This document shows, one piece after another, positions 17,415-25,326 of a stretch of DNA of 26,465 bases (positions are counted from its first letter, which is position 1; each line of letters starts with the position of its first letter). This stretch comes from CAKKQX01 sp046313915 (GTDB taxonomy: Bacteria; Pseudomonadota; Gammaproteobacteria; Burkholderiales; SG8-41): positions 1 through 26,465 of the forward strand of contig JBKBXX010000036.1 of assembly GCA_046313915.1 (NCBI GenBank), written 5' to 3'. The notes under the pieces were generated by a model. It made no database searches. It had not been told where the DNA came from and was given only the letters and a program-made list of their open reading frames with translations. Both the position numbers and the translations under genes were made by a program.

Positions 17415-18185
17415 TCACGCCTTGTGCAGGCGCTTCTGTTCCTCGACGTACTGCCGCAGCACTTCACCGGTCCTGCCCCAGGATCTGGTGCGCGGCTTCA
17501 CCACCATCATCAGCCCCATTTTGAGCGGCCCGACGATCGGCATGCGCGCGAAAAACTTGCCGATCCTGCCTTCTTTCAGCAGCGGCCATTTGTTCATGCG
17601 CGCCACCATGATGCCGAGCCAGCCGGTTTTCAGCAGCACCACGATGTCCTGGCCGGTTTTCCTGAAAAAGTTGGAGATGACTTCGGTGTCTTCGATGCGC
17701 CCGCGCTCGAGGCACTGGCGCGCAAATTCCTCGTCGAACAGAGTCGAGGGCGATTTGGGCACATGCCCTTCGTCCTCCAGCCAGTGCTGCAGTGCCTTCA
17801 TCACGCCTTCCGGCCGCACATCCTTGGGACAGATGTTGGTGCATTTGTGGCAGGATACGCATTGCCAGATGATGTCCTTGTCCTTGACGAGCTCGCTCTT
17901 CAGACCGAGATTGACGAGATATATCCAGTAACGCGGATTGAAATCGGTATTGACCGCGTACATGGTGCACGAATTGGTACACGAACCGCACTGCCAGCAG
18001 CGGTGCACATTCTCACCGCCGCCATAGCTGCGTATGGTCTTGTAAAAATCGGGGTCATAGTCGCTGACGTAGCGCGGCTTGATCATCGTGTTCCAGTGTC
18101 CGGACACATCGACACCGTCGACCACCAGCTTGTCGCTGGTCACGATCTGATCGGGTGCGATCAGCGATTTTTCATGAATAGGCAT
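17415..18185 (-). CDS. shdrC2: sHdrC2, heterodisulfide reductase subunit C-like iron-sulfur protein
   Basis: This 256-residue protein carries two [4Fe-4S] binding motifs: CWQCGSCTNSC (Cys63, 66, 69, 73) and CVSCHKCTNICP (Cys109, 112, 115, 119). It relays electrons within the sHdr complex between the flavoprotein sHdrA and the catalytic B subunit. The C-terminal 100 residues include a hydrophobic, basic region (residues about 195-235) that is not long enough for a clear membrane span but could mediate membrane contact. The ATG at 18185 starts MPIHEKSL; the upstream open frame is a shadow of the neighbouring gene. It lies 29 bases from the hypothetical gene. Confidence 0.92.
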   Translation of the reverse strand: MPIHEKSLIAPDQIVTSDKLVVDGVDVSGHWNTMIKPRYVSDYDPDFYKTIRSYGGGENVHRCWQCGSCTNSCTMYAVNTDFNPRYWIYLVNLGLKSELVKDKDIIWQCVSCHKCTNICPKDVRPEGVMKALQHWLEDEGHVPKSPSTLFDEEFARQCLERGRIEDTEVISNFFRKTGQDIVVLLKTGWLGIMVARMNKWPLLKEGRIGKFFARMPIVGPLKMGLMMVVKPRTRSWGRTGEVLRQYVEEQKRLHKA

Positions 18186-18214
18186 TTTTCGAATCCGTTC
18201 AAACGTCGGTCGGG

Positions 18215-19105
18215 TTATTGGAGCCGCGCTTGCGCGCCCTGCGCCCCGCTTTTCTTGACGCGGCTGCGGCCGTCGGCCCGCGCCGGGTCTATGCCCAGCA
18301 GCTTCTTGAGCTGCTCGTGCGCTGGTGCCCCGCGCCCGAAATCGGCACCCAGACTGCCTTCGGTGACCGAGCGGAAATAAGTCGTGTAGGCCTGGGCCAG
18401 CACCAGATCGATCCAGAAAGGCACGTCGCGATAGATCCCTTCTTCCGCAATCCGGTCTGCCAGCCACCTGCGGCCGCCTTCGAACAGACCGGGACTGTTG
18501 TCGAAGGGAATTTCGCGCATGGCGTCGTTGCCGCGGATGAATTCGCGCAGCGCGCCACTTTGCGTACCCTGATCCCAGACCCAGCGCGACATCAGCGGAT
18601 ACTTCACCGGATCGCTGAAATGCACGAGCTCCGCGGCAAAATCCCATGCCGCGCGCCTCACCTTGGCCGCTGCCCTGATGCCGGCGCTATCCATGGCGGC
18701 CGTGCCGGGCATGGCGTCGACGAAACCCTGCATGCGTTGGGCGAGCGGTGCGCCGCCAGACAGCAGTTGCCGCACCAGGGCGGTGGCGCCTGCCGCGCCC
18801 AGCGCCTCGAACGCCGGGAAAACCCGGCGCCGTGCGGTGAAGACCGAATCGAGCAGCGATTCGAGATCGTCGAGGGTCAACTCGCCATCTGCCGCCCGCG
18901 CGAGGAGGCCCACATAGGTGTGCTGCTTGGCGGCAAGGCTCGCAAGATAGGCCTCGATGCCGCCGTCGTGCGCGACGTTGGCGAGCAGCTTCGTGAAATG
19001 CTGCTGAAACAGTCCGCAGTCGGGCGCGAGCGGCAGTGCGACGGGGCTGATTCCGTCGATGACCGGCGGTGCCGCGGCTGCGGGCTGTTTCCTGAACCAG
19101 AGCAC
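18215..19105 (-). CDS. Conserved hypothetical protein of sHdr clusters
   Basis: This protein has 296 residues and occupies the position, between shdrA and shdrC2, of the hypothetical gene (hyp) in described shdrC1B1A-hyp-C2B2 clusters. It has no signal peptide, no membrane segment and few cysteines, so it is not an obvious iron-sulfur or sulfur-carrier protein. The first 160 residues look all-helical; the middle contains WDFAAELVHFSDPVKYPLMSRWVWD, rich in aromatics, which may be the conserved core. The last 25 residues are basic and low in complexity. It starts with GTG 9 bases after the shdrA stop, with AGGG upstream. Function unknown; genetic linkage suggests it helps assemble or works in the sHdr complex. 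Confidence 0.83.
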   Translation of the reverse strand: MLWFRKQPAAAAPPVIDGISPVALPLAPDCGLFQQHFTKLLANVAHDGGIEAYLASLAAKQHTYVGLLARAADGELTLDDLESLLDSVFTARRRVFPAFEALGAAGATALVRQLLSGGAPLAQRMQGFVDAMPGTAAMDSAGIRAAAKVRRAAWDFAAELVHFSDPVKYPLMSRWVWDQGTQSGALREFIRGNDAMREIPFDNSPGLFEGGRRWLADRIAEEGIYRDVPFWIDLVLAQAYTTYFRSVTEGSLGADFGRGAPAHEQLKKLLGIDPARADGRSRVKKSGAQGAQARLQ

Positions 19106-19114
19106 GGCGCGACC

Positions 19115-20164
19115 CTAGGCAGCCTTCGGTGCCGCGGCGCCCAAGTCGCCTACCGCGCGCATCGCCATCGCCAGGCCGTGCGCAATGCAGGTGTCGATAT
19201 CTTCGGGCGCAAGTGCGGCGCCGCCGACGTAGATGCCGCGCCGCGTGCTGGCAAGCGTGTTGGTATAGTGCTCGCCGCGTTCGATGAAACCGTGCTTTTC
19301 GAGGCCGATGCCGAACGTCCTGGCAATTTCGGGATTGTCGAGATTGGGATCCATGCCGATCGCGTGTACCACCAGGTCCATCGGGATCACGATCGGACGC
19401 TTGACCAGCGTATCCTCGCCTTTCACCAGCAGCCGCCCGTCCGCGCCGCGGGTCACTTCGGCAATGCGTGCCTTGACGAACTTGGTGCGGAACTCTTCCT
19501 GCGCGCGCCAGTAGAACTTGTCCTCGTAGAGCCCGAAAGTGCGGATGTCCATGTAATAGATGAACACATCGGTCGCAGGCGACAGCTCCTTGATCTCCAT
19601 CGCGAGATTGGTCGAAACGGTGCAGCAGATTTTCGAGCACCATTCGCGTCCGATCTGGCGGTCGCGCGAACCCACGCACAGCAGGATGCACACCCGCTGC
19701 GGCACGCGCCCGTCCGACGGACAGGCGATCTTGCCGGCGCTCACCATCTGTTCGACCTGGGTGGTGGTCACCACATCCTCATAGGTGCCGAAACCCCATT
19801 CGGGCTTGTTGATCGAATCGAAGTGGGTAAAACCGGTGCCGAGGATGATCGCGCCCGCGTGGACGCTCTCGCCGTTGGACAGGACCGCGGTGAAATTACC
19901 GACATCGCCTTCGACTTTGACGACCTTGGCGCCTTTGTGAATCGTGATGCGCGGGTCGTCCTCGACGCGCTTGACCATGCGGCCAATGGCGTCCTTGGCC
20001 CATTCGCCCGAAGGCACGAGCTTGGCGTAACCCGACAGGATCGGCGCACCGCCGAGCCGGCCCTCCTTTTCGACCAGCACCGCTTTCCTGCCGCTCGAGG
20101 CCACCCCCGCCGCCGCCGACAGCCCGGTCGGGCCCGCGCCCACGACCAAAACCGTATCGCTCAT
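19115..20164 (-). CDS. shdrA: sHdrA, heterodisulfide reductase subunit A-like flavoprotein
   Basis: This 349-residue FAD protein has a dinucleotide motif VVGAGPTGLSAA (residues 7-18), a central cysteine cluster (Cys148, Cys159, Cys163, Cys176, Cys180, Cys181 in CILLCVGSRDRQIGREWCSK plus ICC) and a C-terminal FAD element IYVGGAALAPEDI. It is much shorter than methanogen HdrA and lacks the extra ferredoxin domains, as expected for sulfur-oxidiser sHdrA, whose cluster is bound by the central cysteines. It is the flavin subunit of the sHdr complex, probably passing electrons from sulfur oxidation to an unknown acceptor. The ATG has AAGGAA upstream. It is 64 bases after shdrB1. Confidence 0.95.
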   Translation of the reverse strand: MSDTVLVVGAGPTGLSAAAGVASSGRKAVLVEKEGRLGGAPILSGYAKLVPSGEWAKDAIGRMVKRVEDDPRITIHKGAKVVKVEGDVGNFTAVLSNGESVHAGAIILGTGFTHFDSINKPEWGFGTYEDVVTTTQVEQMVSAGKIACPSDGRVPQRVCILLCVGSRDRQIGREWCSKICCTVSTNLAMEIKELSPATDVFIYYMDIRTFGLYEDKFYWRAQEEFRTKFVKARIAEVTRGADGRLLVKGEDTLVKRPIVIPMDLVVHAIGMDPNLDNPEIARTFGIGLEKHGFIERGEHYTNTLASTRRGIYVGGAALAPEDIDTCIAHGLAMAMRAVGDLGAAAPKAA

Positions 20165-20228
20165 AAAAATTCCTTATAAAACATGGACTTAGTAAACACG
20201 CCTTGCCCTCACCAGCCCGCCCCGCCGG

Positions 20229-21569
20229 TCATTTGCTGATCGCGAGCGCCGGATCGTACAGATATTCGATCCTGCCGGCTTCGACTTCCTTGAGGTAGGC
20301 CTCGAAATTCTTCTTCGACTCTGCCCACGAAATGCCCATTTTTTCGACCACTTCCTCGCACGGGCTCGCGTGCCATTGCAATTGCGCGATCTTGAAGGGA
20401 TCGGCGCCGCAGGCGAGCGCGGCGAACTGGATGTCGGCCATGATGGGCACCGAATAGTTCTGCTGGTGCGCCTTGCCTATCCACTGGTTCTTGTCCATGG
20501 TCGTGATGCAGCCGGTGTCGATGCCCAGCATGACATCGGCGTTGGCTTCCTCGCGCGCGACCTTGATTTTGCGGTCCATGGTGAAGGAGCGCGTGAACTC
20601 GCGCTCGGAAATGATGTGGCGGAAGCCGAAGCCGCAGCAGTCGTACCACGTCGAATAATCGATCACCTGCGCCCCCAGCGCCTGCGCCACCGAGGTGCCG
20701 ACCGCGGTGCGGTTGCCGCCCAGCACCTCCGGATCGTAAATGGCATCCTCGTGCACCATCTTGTAGTAGTGGCACGCGGTGTGCACCGTGACGCGGATAT
20801 TGGAGACGTCTATCGTCTGCAGTTCGGAGGCGATGCGGTTGCGCATCACGTGCACCCATTCCGAGTAGTGCACGATCTCCTCGGGGATCACCAGCTTGCC
20901 ATCGACCAGCCGTCCGAGCTTGCCGAGGATTTTGCGCACCTTGTCCCTCAATTGGGGCGACTCGATCAGGTATTTGCGCACCTCCTTGTAATTGCCGTAA
21001 GAAGTGCCGCAGTGGACGAGCGGATAGAAGTGCCCGAGTTCATGGCCGTGCTGCTTGCCGGAAACGTACGCCTGGTGGAAATTGCGCAGGAACACGGCGG
21101 CGAGCGATTCGACGTTGCCGATGCCCGAGCCGTGGTAGTTCCACGCCGTGCACGAAGTCTGGTCGGTTTCGTCGAGATAGTCCCTGCCGGGCACCATGCC
21201 GAACTTGTTCATGGTCCACAACAGCGCGGTCGGATAGCCGGGAATGTTGCCGCACTGGCCGCATGACTTGTGATGCCACAGCTGCATGGTCGGAATGCGC
21301 TTGTTCCAGCCGAACAGCGTTTTCACGTCCACCGGCCGGTGCGCGTCGCTGATGCGGTGCACGATGATCTCGCCCTCGCGCTCGAGCTGCCACATGTGCT
21401 CGCGCACGTCATCCATGCGCTCGGCAAGGTCGATGGTGCGGCGGTCGACGTGCTTGCGCACCCATTCGGTCGCCTTCACTGCGTCTTCGGGCGCAAGATT
21501 GGTAGGCTGAAAGAAACTGCCGTGGCCGGCGATACCGGCGCCGTCGCTCGGATACTGTTGCGTAGTCAT
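20229..21569 (-). CDS. shdrB1: sHdrB1, heterodisulfide reductase subunit B-like protein
   Basis: This 446-residue protein is the long B-type subunit. It has an N-terminal extension of about 90 residues, then cysteines Cys103, Cys106, Cys140 and Cys187 (in HKSCGQCGN, TSCTAW and VHCGTS), and a second set that includes HTACHYYK, YDCCGFGFRH and DTGCITT. The second half therefore looks like a complete CCG domain; the first is more divergent than in sHdrB2. It is expected to hold a noncubane [4Fe-4S] cluster and act on sulfur carried by LbpA or DsrE/TusA proteins. I start at ATG 21569 because GGAGGAG precedes it closely; the frame extends to 21650 without such support. Confidence 0.93.
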   Translation of the reverse strand: MTTQQYPSDGAGIAGHGSFFQPTNLAPEDAVKATEWVRKHVDRRTIDLAERMDDVREHMWQLEREGEIIVHRISDAHRPVDVKTLFGWNKRIPTMQLWHHKSCGQCGNIPGYPTALLWTMNKFGMVPGRDYLDETDQTSCTAWNYHGSGIGNVESLAAVFLRNFHQAYVSGKQHGHELGHFYPLVHCGTSYGNYKEVRKYLIESPQLRDKVRKILGKLGRLVDGKLVIPEEIVHYSEWVHVMRNRIASELQTIDVSNIRVTVHTACHYYKMVHEDAIYDPEVLGGNRTAVGTSVAQALGAQVIDYSTWYDCCGFGFRHIISEREFTRSFTMDRKIKVAREEANADVMLGIDTGCITTMDKNQWIGKAHQQNYSVPIMADIQFAALACGADPFKIAQLQWHASPCEEVVEKMGISWAESKKNFEAYLKEVEAGRIEYLYDPALAISK

Positions 21570-21767
21570 GATCAACTCCTCCGGACGAATGCGATCGTCC
21601 CTGTCTGCCCGCTTTGCGGATAACAACCCCTCGTGGCGCCCGGCCGGCAATTGCCTGGTCCAACCGTCGCCACTGCTTCCCGGATACGCCCCTCCGGCGT
21701 GTCCTTGCTCCCGTCCCTTCCCGGCCGCGCGGCAGGCCGCGCTCAGCCTGCGCCGAAACCCGTTCGA
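21570..21767 (-). other. 198-base spacer between shdrC1 and shdrB1
   Basis: Such a long gap is odd inside a tightly packed complex operon. It contains a GC hairpin GCGCGG-CAGG-CCGCGC (21727-21742, six-base stem, not followed by a T tract), and a palindrome GGCAATTGCC (21646-21655). No convincing promoter pair or ORF is visible. It could influence transcript processing or the shdrC1 to shdrB1 ratio. Confidence 0.4.
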
Positions 21768-22454
21768 CTAATCCTTGTCCGACTGTGCCTCCAGCATGTC
21801 CTCATACTCTTCCCGTTTCTCGTCGATGAAGTCCTCGATGACGTCGAACAGGTTTTCATCCATGGTTTCGAGCGACTTGAGCACGCCGGTCATTTCCCAG
21901 ATGGTGTACATCTCGACCGAAGTCTTGAGCGACACCTCCCACGCGGTGTCGGTCGTCTGCAGCGTGCGCACCGGAATCGCCTTGCGCAGCGTCTTGAGAC
22001 TGCCTTCGACCTTCTGGATGTTGGGGCCCCAATCGGGAAAATGATCGGGCTGGATCATGTCGGGCGAGAGCTGGTTGCCGGTGGTGATGAGCTTCAGCAT
22101 CACGCGCCCGAAAGGCCGCAGCACGTCTTTCGCCGATTGCAGCCCGTGCTTGATCGCGACTTCGCGCATGATCGCCACCAGACCGCCCGGCGAATTCTTG
22201 AACGGGCAGCGCGCGGCGCAAGTCATGCATTGCGCGCAGGCCCAGATCTTTTCCTGCATCGCGTCGTAGATCTGCTCGACGTTTTCGGTCCACAGCAACT
22301 GCACGATCTCGCGCGGACTGTAGTCGTAGAAGTGCGCCGACGGGCAGGTTGCGGTGCAAATGCCGCAGTTGAGGCAGCCGTTCAGCTCATGGTCATAGCG
22401 GAAATCGCTCTTGATATCCTCGAAGATCTCCTGCATTTGAGCATGAGTCGCCAT
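21768..22454 (-). CDS. shdrC1: sHdrC1, heterodisulfide reductase subunit C-like iron-sulfur protein
   Basis: This 228-residue protein has two [4Fe-4S] motifs: CLNCGICTATCP (Cys27, 30, 33, 37) and CAQCMTCAARCP (Cys73, 76, 79, 83), in line with HdrC. A helical C-terminal region ends in an acidic tail (DEKREEYEDMLEAQSDKD). It transfers electrons in the sHdr complex and is the first subunit gene of the cluster, 30 bases after tusA. The start ATG 22454 gives MATHAQ; the upstream GGGGAT is only a weak ribosome-binding site. Cytoplasmic. Confidence 0.93.
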   Translation of the reverse strand: MATHAQMQEIFEDIKSDFRYDHELNGCLNCGICTATCPSAHFYDYSPREIVQLLWTENVEQIYDAMQEKIWACAQCMTCAARCPFKNSPGGLVAIMREVAIKHGLQSAKDVLRPFGRVMLKLITTGNQLSPDMIQPDHFPDWGPNIQKVEGSLKTLRKAIPVRTLQTTDTAWEVSLKTSVEMYTIWEMTGVLKSLETMDENLFDVIEDFIDEKREEYEDMLEAQSDKD

Positions 22455-22484
22455 GGCCAGATCCCCGGTTTGCCGATTGCGGAT

Positions 22485-22712
22485 TTATTTCCGTTTCATG
22501 AAAAAAACGAATTCCTTGCCCGCCGTCTCCGAAGACAGCAATTCGTTGCCGGTCTGCTTCGCAAAAGCCTGGAAGTCCTTCACCGAACCGGGATCGGTCG
22601 CCAGTATTTTCAATACCTGGCCCGAGCTCATCTCGGTCAGCGCTTTCTTGGCACGCAAAATGGGCAGCGGGCAATTCAGGCCGCGCGCATCGAGTTCCTT
22701 GTCGAACTGCAT
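22485..22712 (-). CDS. tusA: TusA-family sulfur carrier protein
   Basis: This 75-residue protein has the TusA signature RGLNCPLPILRAKKAL, with Cys14 in the CPxP motif as the persulfide site. TusA carries sulfane sulfur in the cytoplasm and in sulfur oxidisers hands it to DsrE proteins and on to sHdr or Dsr systems. It is the first gene of the island. ATG 22712 is chosen because GAGGA lies 7 bases upstream; GTG 22724 would add four residues. The last residues FVFFMKRK are typical of the family. A candidate promoter and operator lie directly upstream. Confidence 0.95.
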   Translation of the reverse strand: MQFDKELDARGLNCPLPILRAKKALTEMSSGQVLKILATDPGSVKDFQAFAKQTGNELLSSETAGKEFVFFMKRK

Positions 22713-22733
22713 GGATGTCCTCACGTATGGATT

Positions 22734-22780
22734 AGTTTACAATTAAACTCTAATATACTGGCTATTGTCGCAAGCCGCAA
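22734..22780 (-). promoter_or_regulatory. Candidate tusA promoter with overlapping inverted-repeat operator
   Basis: On the - strand TTGCGG (22780-22775), a 17-base spacer and TATATT (22757-22752) form a plausible sigma70 promoter. Immediately downstream, across the expected start site, lies a perfect inverted repeat AGTTTA-N4-TAAACT (22734-22749) in an AT-rich context. Such a position fits repression. ArsR-type sHdrR regulators are known for shdr clusters, but none is encoded in this window, so the regulator is unknown. Confidence 0.5.
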
Positions 22781-23036
22781 GGCGCTGGGTCCGTCGCCGT
22801 CCGGTCAGCAACCCGACGAGCGATATCAAAATCCCGGACAAGACCGACCGGCTGCGGGGCGCGGCCTGATCCGATTATAAACGCACGCGGCATCATGCGC
22901 GGTGTCCGCAACAAAACGATGGCCCTGTGACTGAAATGGTTATACGCCTTCTCGAACACCGAAAATCTGGCGCATGCGTGGGGGCCCGGCGCGTTGCGCC
23001 GATGCGGGCCTCGGAGTAAAACCCGACTGGAATGCC
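22781..23036. other. Intergenic region between the sulfur island and the flanking + strand gene
   Basis: This divergent spacer contains a - strand TATAAT (22879-22874) with no good -35, and a GC-rich dyad of GGCCC (22983-22987), GGCGC-GTT-GCGCC (22988-23000) and GGGCC (23006-23010) just before the next gene. A 65-codon - strand ORF here (22762-22959) shows no recognisable protein. Confidence 0.35.
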
Positions 23037-23342
23037 ATGGACAAGACCGACTTCAAAGCCGATACCCGCTACACGATCACCTGGCGCACCCCCGAAGGCA
23101 AAGTGCGACCAGCGAATATTTACGTCTATCGCGTCTTCGACGATTTCCTCGTGGCGCGCCTGAGCGGCGGCGACGGCCTGTTGCGGAAAATCACTTACCC
23201 CGAAATATTGAAAATCGTCGCCATGCAGGAAGTCGCGCCCAATCAGCGCTATCGCGTGCCGCCGGCGCTGCTCGATGAAAAAACCTGGCGCGACCGCGTG
23301 GTCATGGCGCATTATTCGAGCTCGCCGCAGCTCGGAAAATAA
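23037..23342 (+). CDS. Small conserved-looking hypothetical protein
   Basis: I do not recognise this 101-residue soluble protein by name. It begins MDKTDFKADTRYTITWRTPEGKVRPANIYVYRVF and looks like a small beta-strand-rich domain in the first 60 residues (ending LLRKITYPEILKIVAM), followed by a short helical C-terminus. No cysteines, signal peptide or membrane segments. The ATG at 23037 is preferred to upstream codons because the preceding residues look like leader; the ribosome-binding site (TGGA) is weak. It is divergent from tusA and probably unrelated to sulfur metabolism; nothing in the sequence says otherwise. Confidence 0.7.
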   Translation: MDKTDFKADTRYTITWRTPEGKVRPANIYVYRVFDDFLVARLSGGDGLLRKITYPEILKIVAMQEVAPNQRYRVPPALLDEKTWRDRVVMAHYSSSPQLGK

Positions 23343-23483
23343 ACGACGCCAGACACGCACGACGTGTCGCATCGCTACCCGCCGATGTCGATGGTCACGG
23401 AACGCACGGTCTGTAGGGTTTCGCGAACGCGATCCGGGTGATATGGTGGTGTGCAAACCTTGCATCGGACACTCGCCCGGCCC

Positions 23484-24851
23484 ATGAAAACCGCACCCCC
23501 GCAAAGCGAAGACGGTCCTGCCCCGCGCCCGGTATCGCGCCGCGAGGCCTTCTGGTACTGGCTCAAATTGGGTTTCATCAGCTTCGGCGGACCCGCCGGC
23601 CAGATTTCGATCATGCACCACGATCTGGTCGAACGTAAGCGCTGGATTTCGGAACGCCGCTTCCTGCACGCACTCAACTACTGCATGGTGCTGCCCGGCC
23701 CCGAGGCACAGCAGCTCGCGACCTACGTCGGCTGGCTGATGCACAAAACCTGGGGTGGCATCATCGCCGGCGGCCTGTTCGTGCTGCCGTCGCTGTTCAT
23801 CCTGATCGCGCTGACCTGGATCTATATGGCTTTCGGCAACGTGCCCGCCGTCGCCGGCGTGCTCTACGGCATCAAGCCGGCAGTGACCGCCATCGTGATG
23901 TTCGCGGCTTACCGCATCGGCGCGCGCGCGCTGAAAAACGGCGCGCTGTGGGCGATCGCCGCAGCCGCATTCATCGCGATATTCGCGTTCAAGCTGCCTT
24001 TCCCGCTGATCGTGATCGGCGCCGGCATCGTCGGTTATATCGGCGGCCGCGTCGCGCCGGACAAGTTCGCCACCGGCGGCAGCCACGGCACCGCAGATCG
24101 ACATTTCGGCGCAGCGCTCATCGATGACGATACGCCGACACCCGGACACGCGCGGTTCACCTGGTCGCATTTTTCCCGGCTCTGCCTCGCCGCACTGCTG
24201 TTATGGGCAGGCGCGATGGCGACACTGCTCGCGCTCTACGGCTGGAACGGCACGCTCACGCAAATGGGCTGGTTCTTCACCAAGGCCGCGCTGCTCACTT
24301 TCGGCGGCGCCTACGCCGTCCTGCCTTACGTCTACCAGGGCGGCGTCGAGCAATACCAGTGGCTTACCGCAACGCAGATGATCGACGGCCTCGCGCTGGG
24401 CGAAACCACCCCGGGGCCGCTGATCATGGTGGTCGCGTTCGTCGGTTTCGTCGGCGGCTGGACCCAGCAGCTGTTCGGCCCGGAAAATCTGTTCGCAGCG
24501 GGCAGCATCGCCGCCGCGGTCGTCACTTATTTCACTTTTCTGCCGAGCTTCGCCTTCATTTTTCTTGGCGGCCCCCTGGTCGAAACCACGCACGGCGACC
24601 TCAAGTTCACGGCGCCGCTTACCGGCATCACCGCCGCGGTGGTCGGCGTGATCCTCAATCTCGCCGTATTCTTCGCGTACCACGTCGTGTGGCCCGCTGG
24701 ACTGGACGGCCGCTTTGAATGGCTGGCGGCCGTCATCGGCATCGCCGCTTTCATTGCGCTGCTGCGCTACAAGGCCGGCATTATCCCGGTCATCGGTACG
24801 TGCGGCCTGGCCGGTCTGGTTCATACCCTCGCCAAGCCGCTGCTCGGATAG
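23484..24851 (+). CDS. chrA: Chromate transporter ChrA, two-domain form
   Basis: This 455-residue inner membrane protein belongs to the CHR family, which exports chromate using proton motive force. It contains two homologous CHR halves: the first with LGFISFGGPAGQISIMHHDL and the VLPGPEAQQLATYVGW element (residues about 26-80), the second with LLTFGGAYAVLPYVYQ and MIDGLALGETTPGPLIMV (residues about 270-320). Each half shows about five hydrophobic segments. ATG 23484 is my start; GTG 23451 is an alternative that adds 11 residues. A ChrB-type gene follows after 9 bases, so the two probably form an operon. CHR proteins can also be annotated from related transporters without known chromate activity. 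Confidence 0.9.
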   Translation: MKTAPPQSEDGPAPRPVSRREAFWYWLKLGFISFGGPAGQISIMHHDLVERKRWISERRFLHALNYCMVLPGPEAQQLATYVGWLMHKTWGGIIAGGLFVLPSLFILIALTWIYMAFGNVPAVAGVLYGIKPAVTAIVMFAAYRIGARALKNGALWAIAAAAFIAIFAFKLPFPLIVIGAGIVGYIGGRVAPDKFATGGSHGTADRHFGAALIDDDTPTPGHARFTWSHFSRLCLAALLLWAGAMATLLALYGWNGTLTQMGWFFTKAALLTFGGAYAVLPYVYQGGVEQYQWLTATQMIDGLALGETTPGPLIMVVAFVGFVGGWTQQLFGPENLFAAGSIAAAVVTYFTFLPSFAFIFLGGPLVETTHGDLKFTAPLTGITAAVVGVILNLAVFFAYHVVWPAGLDGRFEWLAAVIGIAAFIALLRYKAGIIPVIGTCGLAGLVHTLAKPLLG

Positions 24852-24860
24852 GAGGACGTC

Positions 24861-25313
24861 ATGAAATGGGTGACCCGGGAACGCCCCAAGATCGACCGCA
24901 TCGCCTGCCCCTGGCTGATTGCGCGTTTCATCGACCAGCAGCCGGAATTTCTTTATGTGCCCGCAGATCAGGTAATGAAAGTCGCCGCGGAAACCGGAGC
25001 GACGCCTTACGACGTGCCCGGCGTAGAACTCGGGCATGTCGCCGAATTGTGCAGCTTCGACGCCTTTCTCAGGAAATACCGGCTCACCGAGCCGGCGCTG
25101 CAACGGCTTGCGCTGATCGTGCGCGGCGCGGATACGTCATGCCTCGAACTCGCCCCGGAATCTGCCGGACTCTATGCGATTTCGCGCGGCTTGTCGCAGA
25201 ACTTCGCAGACGACCACGAGATGCTCGCGCACGGCATGGTGATATACGACGCACTTTACGCGTGGTGCGCGAGCAAAGCGGGCGCCACGCCCGCACGGCG
25301 GAAGGCGCGGTAA
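24861..25313 (+). CDS. ChrB-type chromate resistance protein (C-terminal domain only)
   Basis: This 150-residue protein consists of the ChrB C-terminal domain: MKWVTRERPKIDRIACPWLIARFID is its signature start, followed by FLYVPADQV and a GVELGHVAELCSFDAFLRKY segment. Full ChrB proteins are about 300 residues and have an additional N-terminal regulatory part that is missing here, so it is unlikely to act as a ChrB-type transcription regulator. A Shine-Dalgarno GGAGG stands 5 bases before the ATG. It lies directly behind chrA, consistent with a chrA-linked function. The stop is 13 bases from the convergent protease gene. Confidence 0.85.
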   Translation: MKWVTRERPKIDRIACPWLIARFIDQQPEFLYVPADQVMKVAAETGATPYDVPGVELGHVAELCSFDAFLRKYRLTEPALQRLALIVRGADTSCLELAPESAGLYAISRGLSQNFADDHEMLAHGMVIYDALYAWCASKAGATPARRKAR

Positions 25314-25326
25314 GCGTATCGGCGAA

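Noticed and set aside
16386..20179. Two long + strand frames (664 and 653 codons) opposite shdrB2, shdrC2, the hypothetical gene and shdrA
   Set aside because: Composition is typical of antisense shadow and the opposite strand has complete motif-bearing genes.
16485..22454. Methanogen-type HdrABC
   Set aside because: HdrA is short (349 residues) without ferredoxin domains, two BC pairs are present, and the neighbours are TusA, DsrE and LbpA, all of which point to the sulfur-oxidising type.
22762..22959. 65-codon - strand ORF upstream of tusA
   Set aside because: No recognisable features, overlaps the candidate promoter, and has no ribosome-binding site.
23421..23432. Inverted repeat TCGCG-AA-CGCGA before chrA
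   Set aside because: Short GC-rich dyads of this kind are common by chance in this composition; no promoter can be placed against it with confidence.
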